This document shows positions 58,159 to 64,000 of a stretch of DNA of 64,000 bases, one piece after another. Both the position numbers and the translations under genes were made by a program. The notes under the pieces are model-generated. The model did not search any database. It was not told the origin of the DNA and saw only the letters and a list, made by a program, of their open reading frames with translations. This stretch comes from Protonemura montana. Lineage: Eukaryota > Arthropoda > Insecta > Plecoptera > Nemouridae. The stretch covers positions 2,705,701-2,769,700 of the forward strand of contig OX387603.1 of NCBI GenBank assembly GCA_947568835.1. The letters run 5' to 3'. Every line of letters begins with the position of its first letter. Position 1 is the stretch's first letter.

Positions 58159-59893
58159 AAATTGCAAAATAAACACGTTTTACTCTGAGATATTCTAAGT
58201 TTAGCGCTGGTCTTGGTCGGTAAATGTATTGCAGCTTTTTAAGCTTGCGTGTGAAACTACACCAGTCTCTGATCCAGACTTCTTCGTCTTCACGACTACA
58301 TGGACGACGGCGGCGGCAACAAATTGCGATCGCCGTGTCCCACACCAACGTTGGCGAGACAGGCACGAGATACAACAGCACCAAGGACAGCTCAACACGT
58401 GCGTGGATCATAGAGAACCATGATGGTACTCACATAGACAAGCTGTCTGGAGATGTTTAGAGACCTTTGGACCGACAAGATGGCCACTCAGTCTACGTTT
58501 TATATATGAGCTATGACTCAGGCCACTCTAAGGATTTATATCCATTTAGCCAGATTTGAATTTGCTCCAAATCAAAATAAGTAACTTGAAACTTGCAGTC
58601 CTTCTCGGTTCTGAGGGGAAAATGACGTTAGAAAGCTTCGAAATAGTGATTCAATTGAAAAATTGACTGATGAATCGAGCTTTTATGTCAATTTCCAAAC
58701 AAATGCTAAGACGTTCTAATGTACCAACTGGAAACTGAACGTTGATAATTTAGTTAGCACGAGGCCAAGTCTTCTAGCGCCATTGTGTGTTGTATCTCTG
58801 TTTCCTTACAACATACATCCACTTCAGCCGACAGAGGTCAGTAGCTTGTGCGAGGGATCAACCCCGTAACGGCCGCCCTAAATGAGCGGGCCGATTTATT
58901 ATAGCGGGAATTCCGGGCACGTAGAAGATTTCTCGGCCGGAATCCGGCTGAGGCGGCGCCGGGCCGAGCGGCTGGATTAGCAGGGATGAAAAAGATGAAT
59001 GGTTTCGCTGAGTATTAGGACATGGTCGCGCTGGACCGTGGCTTGTGTGATGTGTAAGATGGTCGGTCTGAGCGGAGGGCAATCATGTGCGGGGTGTACA
59101 AGAGGCCTACCAAGCAGCCACACCAGTGCAAAATTTATCTTATATCTTCGAGCACCCAGCTCACTCGCCCGTGGATCGTGGGGCTGGAATAGCATAGAAA
59201 AGTATCTTCCCTTTTGGAGACAATCCACAGAAAGAGCATGTGATGTCCAATATATCGTTACCTAAAAATACCTGAATACGGTTGCAACTTTCAACCCATC
59301 AGTAAATCCTTCGATGGCTTCTTGTTCATATGAAAGAAAAACCATTGGAATTAGCGCGCTCTTTTCCTCTGGTTCTCAAGTGATTATGCTACTGTCGCGG
59401 TCGCTGGGTTTTGTCAATATTTCCTTTAGCCGGCGAATCGGAAAAAACGCCCACCGCATGCACCAAGGTAAGTTCGAAGCTGAATGTCTCTTTTAGTCAC
59501 AGTCACGAGCAGTCATTTAATGTTTAAAGTGCCAAATATCTGCCGATCATTGCGATGAAAAAAAGAAGCGGACAGAAGCCTTTGCAGACGATCCTACACG
59601 TCGAGTTCACATTTATTGTTGGCACTTGTTTTCTACGAGCCTTCTGTGATCTCAACCAATTATCACCAGCGCCATTGCGGGCAACAACAAACAATGTAGC
59701 TCTCTAAGATGTAAAGGCTAGTCACAACTAGCGTCCTGGGTTTGGTTCTAGGTCGCTTTCTTGATGCTCGGCCTGCCAACAACAGACTCTAAAAGTCTAC
59801 ACGCAATTCAATGCCAAACTTTTTCAAACATTTTCAAAGCTATTGATCAACATTGTCCCAGTAACATTAGCTAAATCCACAGCACCTAAAAGA
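58159..59893. other. no gene supported
   Basis: Several 60-120-codon frames on both strands overlap at 58200-58460 and 58860-59260, without splice support. Confidence 0.3.
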
Positions 59894-60614
59894 GCAGACA
59901 CTCGCCGTCGCCTCTGTGCTGGACATTCCGTGATAGGGCGCTTGTTTCGCTCCACGCAAAGGAGCGGACACTCGCCGTCGCCTCTGTGCTGGACATTCCG
60001 TGACAGGGCGCTTGTTTCGCTCCACGCAAAGGAGCGGACACTCGCCGTCGCCTCTGTGCTGGACATTCCGTGACAGGGCGCTTGTTTCGCTCCACAAAAA
60101 GGAGCGGACACTCGCCGTCGCCTCTGTGCTGGACATTCCGTGACAGGGCGCTTGTTTCGCTCCACGCAAAGGAGCGGACACTCGCCGTCGCCTCTGTGCT
60201 GGACATTCCGTGACAGGGTGCTTGTTTCGCTCCACGCAAAGGAGCGGACACTCGCCGTCGCCTCTGTGCTGGACATTCCGTGACAGAGCGCTTGTTTCGC
60301 TCCACGCAAAGGAGCGGACACTCGCCGTCGCCTCTGTGCTGGACATTCCGTGACAGGGCGCTTGTTTCGCTCCACGCGAAGGAGCGGACACTCGCCGTCG
60401 CCTCTGTGCTGGACATTCCGTGACAGGGCGCTTGTTTCGCTCCACGCAAAGGAGCGGACACTCGCCGTCGCCTCTGTGCTGGACATTCCGTGACAGGACG
60501 CTTGTTTCGCTCCACGCAAAGGAGCGGACACTCGCCGTCGCCTCTGTGCTGGACATTCCGTGACAGGGCGCTTGTTTCGCTCCACGCAAAGGAGCGAACA
60601 CTCGCCGTCGCCTC
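59894..60614 (-). repeat. 70-bp minisatellite, 10 full copies
   Basis: CTCGCCGTCG recurs every 70 bp from 59901 to 60601. Units contain CGCTCCACGCAAAGGAGCG, a 6-bp-stem hairpin. All three minus frames stay open for about 250 codons because no stop occurs in the unit and 70 is not a multiple of three, so the same peptide set cycles through each frame. These are the longest ORFs of the window but not genes. Confidence 0.95.
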
Positions 60615-62159
60615 AACAATCATACCCGAAAATAGGATCTGATGATGCCAGAGCATCTCGGCACTCTAACGACTGGCAACCTGTAGCGGCCCACAAAGCA
60701 AGTGAAAGTATTGAGAGACCAAGAGGTTGGTGAAGATGACACATCAGAGTCACGAGCAGCGAGAGGTGGCAGCATCTGCATGGCCTTGCATTGCGTCACG
60801 AACTGGTGGACAAGTGTCAAGGCGAATGACGCAATGCTCGTGCTGCATCGGTCTAGCCGCCGGGGTTCGAACCTCTGTCATCACTGTGCACCCAGTGCTG
60901 GACTTTCACACGCTACAGGTGCGATCGTGCAATTGTTGGGTTAGTCAACTTCTTGTCGGGACCAACCTGGCCGCACTTTGTTTTCATTTATTTTATTTTT
61001 TAAAACAGATTTGCAAAATGTTTCCCTAGTAATAGCCGCTAATTTGTAGAACGTTGCTAGGGGCATTTTTACACGGTATTTTCAGTTTGTCGATCCCGTT
61101 CGCACCTTCATATGCAGTCAAATAAGTTACGATTTTGAGGCTTCTTTAGTTAGTGGTTGAGACTCCAGCTCACCCATTAGTTGCACCCCTTGCTCGGCTA
61201 AAAATTGATATCAAAAAGTACTGCGAATAGACGTATTCTTCAAGACGGCCGCTCTTTAAATATCAAGAATCCCTAAAGTCATAGGAGATGTTTGAAAGGT
61301 AATTGATATGATCACAAGAGGTGTTGGTAAATGCATGGCAGTTAGCGAATTGAGGTGTCTGCAGCTATAGCTGCGGAGGTTTTCCTTCACTCTTGGTGTA
61401 TAAAATACCATCACAGTTCATCTTCGGGTCGATTTTATGTACACATGATAGTTACATCTCAGAAAACAGCCATGTTCATTGACGTCACAGAATCGGCCGG
61501 GGAAGTCGGAGGTCGGGGTTCGAGTTACCGAGACGACGGTCGACTTGTGTTTTTTTTTTTTTCAAAAACATCTGTGCGCGCGCAGAATGGCAGAACAAAG
61601 TTTTTAGAGTTTGTGAAATTGACGGCCTGGTCGTCGCTCACTTTGCTTATTCATGTATTGCATTCAAAGCTATTTTAAATCGTTTTCAAATCTACGAATT
61701 GGTGCGAGTTTCCCACCAAAAATGTCAACGCTTTCATCGTTTTTCGTGTTTAAAAGATCCGGTCGAGACAGGAACCTCTAGAGTTTTTCACAATGAAATA
61801 AAATGAGTTCGATTTTCATCTCAATCCACGCTAGAAATTGTGGTGTTATTTTATTTTTAGTCTCTTCAAATTTAATGGGTGCCATTAGTTTTCTCCTATA
61901 TACGCACATGAAGCAAAACCTTCAATTCACTAGAGCCTCCTATCTGGTCTCTAGCATCACTCTATGCACCAGTCTGTACATCCTCTAAGCCCTATCTAGC
62001 AAGTTAACAGTCAGTGCGCAGAAGAGCACAGACGAACGCACCGACGCCTGGCGCCGACAGGATACGACGCCACGAGCGGGTATTTCTGGACGCCGATAAA
62101 CGTCGCGGCGTCGGCGTCTTACGATATCGTTCGCGCGTTTTCCTGTCCAGATGCCAGGG
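60615..62159. other. no gene supported; tRNA-like relic at 60800-60880
   Basis: GGTTCGAACC (60864-60873) is a perfect B box, preceded about 50 bases earlier by a poor A-box match; probably a SINE relic. A perfect CRE (TGACGTCA) lies at 61480-61487, with a second B-box-like GGTTCGAGTTACC near 61518. Confidence 0.35.
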
Positions 62160-62325
62160 GTAGGTGAACCCAGCACTCGGAAGGTTAAGCAACACTACGC
62201 GGATTTCGGTACTGGATGGGTGACCATCGATAGGTTTGGAGTGATGCAACGGTTTATAAAAATAGCGGTGATGTTAAGCAAATAAAGAGTTGAATGATAT
62301 TGGATGACTGACCACCGGTTGTCAC
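62160..62325 (+). repeat. degenerate 5S-like relics
   Basis: GAAGGTTAAGCAACACTACG, then GGTACTGGATGGGTGACC, is a good sense-oriented 5S-like unit (62178-62229). A second, poorer one (GATATTGGATGACTGACC) follows near 62298. Confidence 0.6.
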
Positions 62326-62612
62326 ATTCTCTAGAAGAGCGCATGTAGAGTCGGGTTCCAAATGTCCCTTTGTATTTCAGATTAAATCGGACCTTCGCTT
62401 GTGTACGAAGGAAGACCCACAAACAAGTTCGACTGCAACGGAACACTTCAACGTTTCACAGAACCTTGTAAAATGTTCTCGAGATAGAACTAGAGAACTG
62501 GTGTTTAAAACAGAACAGACGTGACGTCATCATCAGGTCAACAATTGTGTTCCAAGTGCGTCACGGATTGACAGCTCGTCATTTGAGACATCTTTCAAAG
62601 ACCTCAATAGCA

Positions 62613-63054
62613 CCGTAGCCTACTCCTGTCGAAGAGCACCAAGGGGACCACCGGCTTAACGTCACTTCTGAAGTATGGTACAACGCGAACAACAGGATTC
62701 CTCCACAAATCCATGCTGTCGAGAGGTTGATAAGCAAGACGAGTGAAGTTGCTGTACTAACTTTCATCCCTACAACCTCTCTCCCGAACAGAACTGGTCA
62801 TGTGTATGATGGTCACCCATCCAATACCTGACCCAGCGTAGTGTTGTTTAACTTTCATCCCTCCAACCTCCCTCCCGAACAGAACTGGTCATGTGTATGA
62901 TGGTCACCCATTCAATACCTGACTCAGCGCAGTGTTGCTTAACTTTCATCCCTCCGACCTCTCTCCCGAACAGAACTGGTCATGTGTATGATGGTCACCC
63001 ATCCAATACCTGACTCAGCGCTGTGTTACTTAACTTCACGAATCTCATCAGAAG
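62613..63054 (-). mobile_element. 5S-derived SINE, three heads, tail missing
   Basis: Minus-strand body from CGTAGCCTACTCCTGTCGAA to three tandem 5S-like heads at 91-bp-type spacing. The tail and CAT-rich part are absent, as in the 45829-46294 copy, with a nearly identical truncation point. Confidence 0.8.
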
Positions 63055-63667
63055 CGACATGTACTTTTTTTAAGAAATTTACACTTAGCAATTAATAATA
63101 CGAGTGATTTAGTCAAAAAAAATCTCCAAATTTACCACAAATGCTATGAAGATTTTTCCAACAGGGAAATCAGCCCGTTTATTTTCCTCAAGAAATGCAC
63201 GCAGGGATGTACAAACCAGGGATATCTGTAGTCCCAACCGACTTATCCACCCCTGCTTCTACAAGCCACGTGCCAGAGAGCAGACAACGCAAGTACGCGT
63301 TGATGTGTACACTGAATCTACATATACAAACAGAGAGTTTATAAACACCGGCAAGAGATGGAAGTATGCAGTGCCGAGCAGAGAAAGAACGTGGTCAATG
63401 TTTTCAAGTAGCGCCGCACACCAGCGTTCCTGAGGATGTAGCCGGCGATTTGAAATGCACCTACATTATAGGAAATTTATAGCTTTGGGGCTTTTGGCAG
63501 TGTCACATATTAAACGCATATTATTGGTACTTGGTTTCTACCACTGAATTTATAGGTTTAGTTCAGAGTCACCGCGCTAATCTTAACCTGTCTTTGTGGA
63601 TATCGTTGACCGTCAACTAAAATACGGCCAGAAATGGTGGTCGCCAAAAGATGGCGTCACCGTAATT
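63055..63667. other. no gene supported
   Basis: One isolated 95-codon plus frame (63146-63433) without splice or promoter context. Confidence 0.3.
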
Positions 63668-64000
63668 TTGATTGATTTATTTGTTTGTGGTGTTTAACGA
63701 CGCACTGTTTTGACATCTAGCCGAGGCACTGGTGTAATGGCGTCGGTGAATGAGTGGATGATGATGAACCTAACCTAGTCTAGAAGGGAGGAGGGGAAAC
63801 CCAGTGCCGGCACGTAGCCTACTCCAGTCCAAGACCAAGGGGACCACCGGCTTAACGTCCCTTCCGAAGGACGGTACAACTCGAACAACAGGATTCCTCC
63901 ACAAATCCATGCTGTCGAGAGGTTGATAAGCAAGGCGAGTGAAGTTGCTGTACTAACTTTCATCCCTCCAACCTCTCTCCCGAACAGAACTGGTCATGTG
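63668..64000 (-). mobile_element. 5S-derived SINE, cut by window end
   Basis: Tail (TTTGTGGTGTTTAACGACGC), CAT-rich stretch, full body and the start of the linker (CCCGAACAGAACTGGTCATG) up to the window edge. The heads lie beyond it. Confidence 0.85.

Noticed and set aside
59824..60656. Three overlapping minus-strand ORFs of about 250 codons
   Set aside because: They are the three frames of a stop-free 70-bp tandem repeat with no splice, promoter or domain support.

Overview
This is animal genomic DNA: spliceosomal introns with good branch, acceptor and donor context, long intron-like AT-rich tracts, 5S rRNA-derived SINEs, LTR-retrotransposon remnants and many minisatellites. It has no operons, no ribosome binding sites and no dense ORFs. 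An invertebrate (arthropod or another protostome) with a large, repeat-rich genome fits best, but that is inference; no marker gene fixes the taxon.

Left end (0-2 kb): a compact two-exon plus-strand gene (540-1970), the best complete gene model here. It encodes about 389 residues, with an N-myristoylation-like start and a Cys-rich C-terminus read from a separate phase-matched second exon. I do not recognise the family.

5-32 kb: I propose a long-intron minus-strand gene with exons at 31593-31517, 18916-18797, 6767-6660 and 6141-5834, possibly a 28-nt microexon at 11045-11018 and possibly a Cys-rich last exon at 5486-5319. Each exon has an acceptor, an open frame and a donor, and neighbouring phases fit. 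The product is rich in alanine runs, proline and cysteine; I cannot name it.

Mobile DNA: one composite SINE family dominates 19-64 kb. Its head is derived from 5S rRNA and keeps the pol III box A and box C-like segments. The head is often present as two or three tandem 91-bp units. A common body, a CAT-rich stretch and an AATC-type tail follow. There are also older 5S-like relics, tRNA-like relics, a 353-bp solo LTR with a 4-bp target duplication, an LTR/primer-binding-site remnant, and a dispersed family with a 130-bp-arm palindrome.

Tandem arrays: periods of 68, 41 (three separate loci, about 14 copies each), 47 (16-mer higher-order repeat), 34, 92/90 (640-bp and 1280-bp higher-order repeats), 36 (inside a SINE) and 70 bp. 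Most long ORFs in the window are by-products of these arrays.

Right half (38-64 kb): mostly SINEs and unannotated sequence. There are weak candidate exons at 43836-44237, 45527-45648 and 58075-58158, and promoter-like motif groups at about 43.6 and 56.5-56.65 kb.
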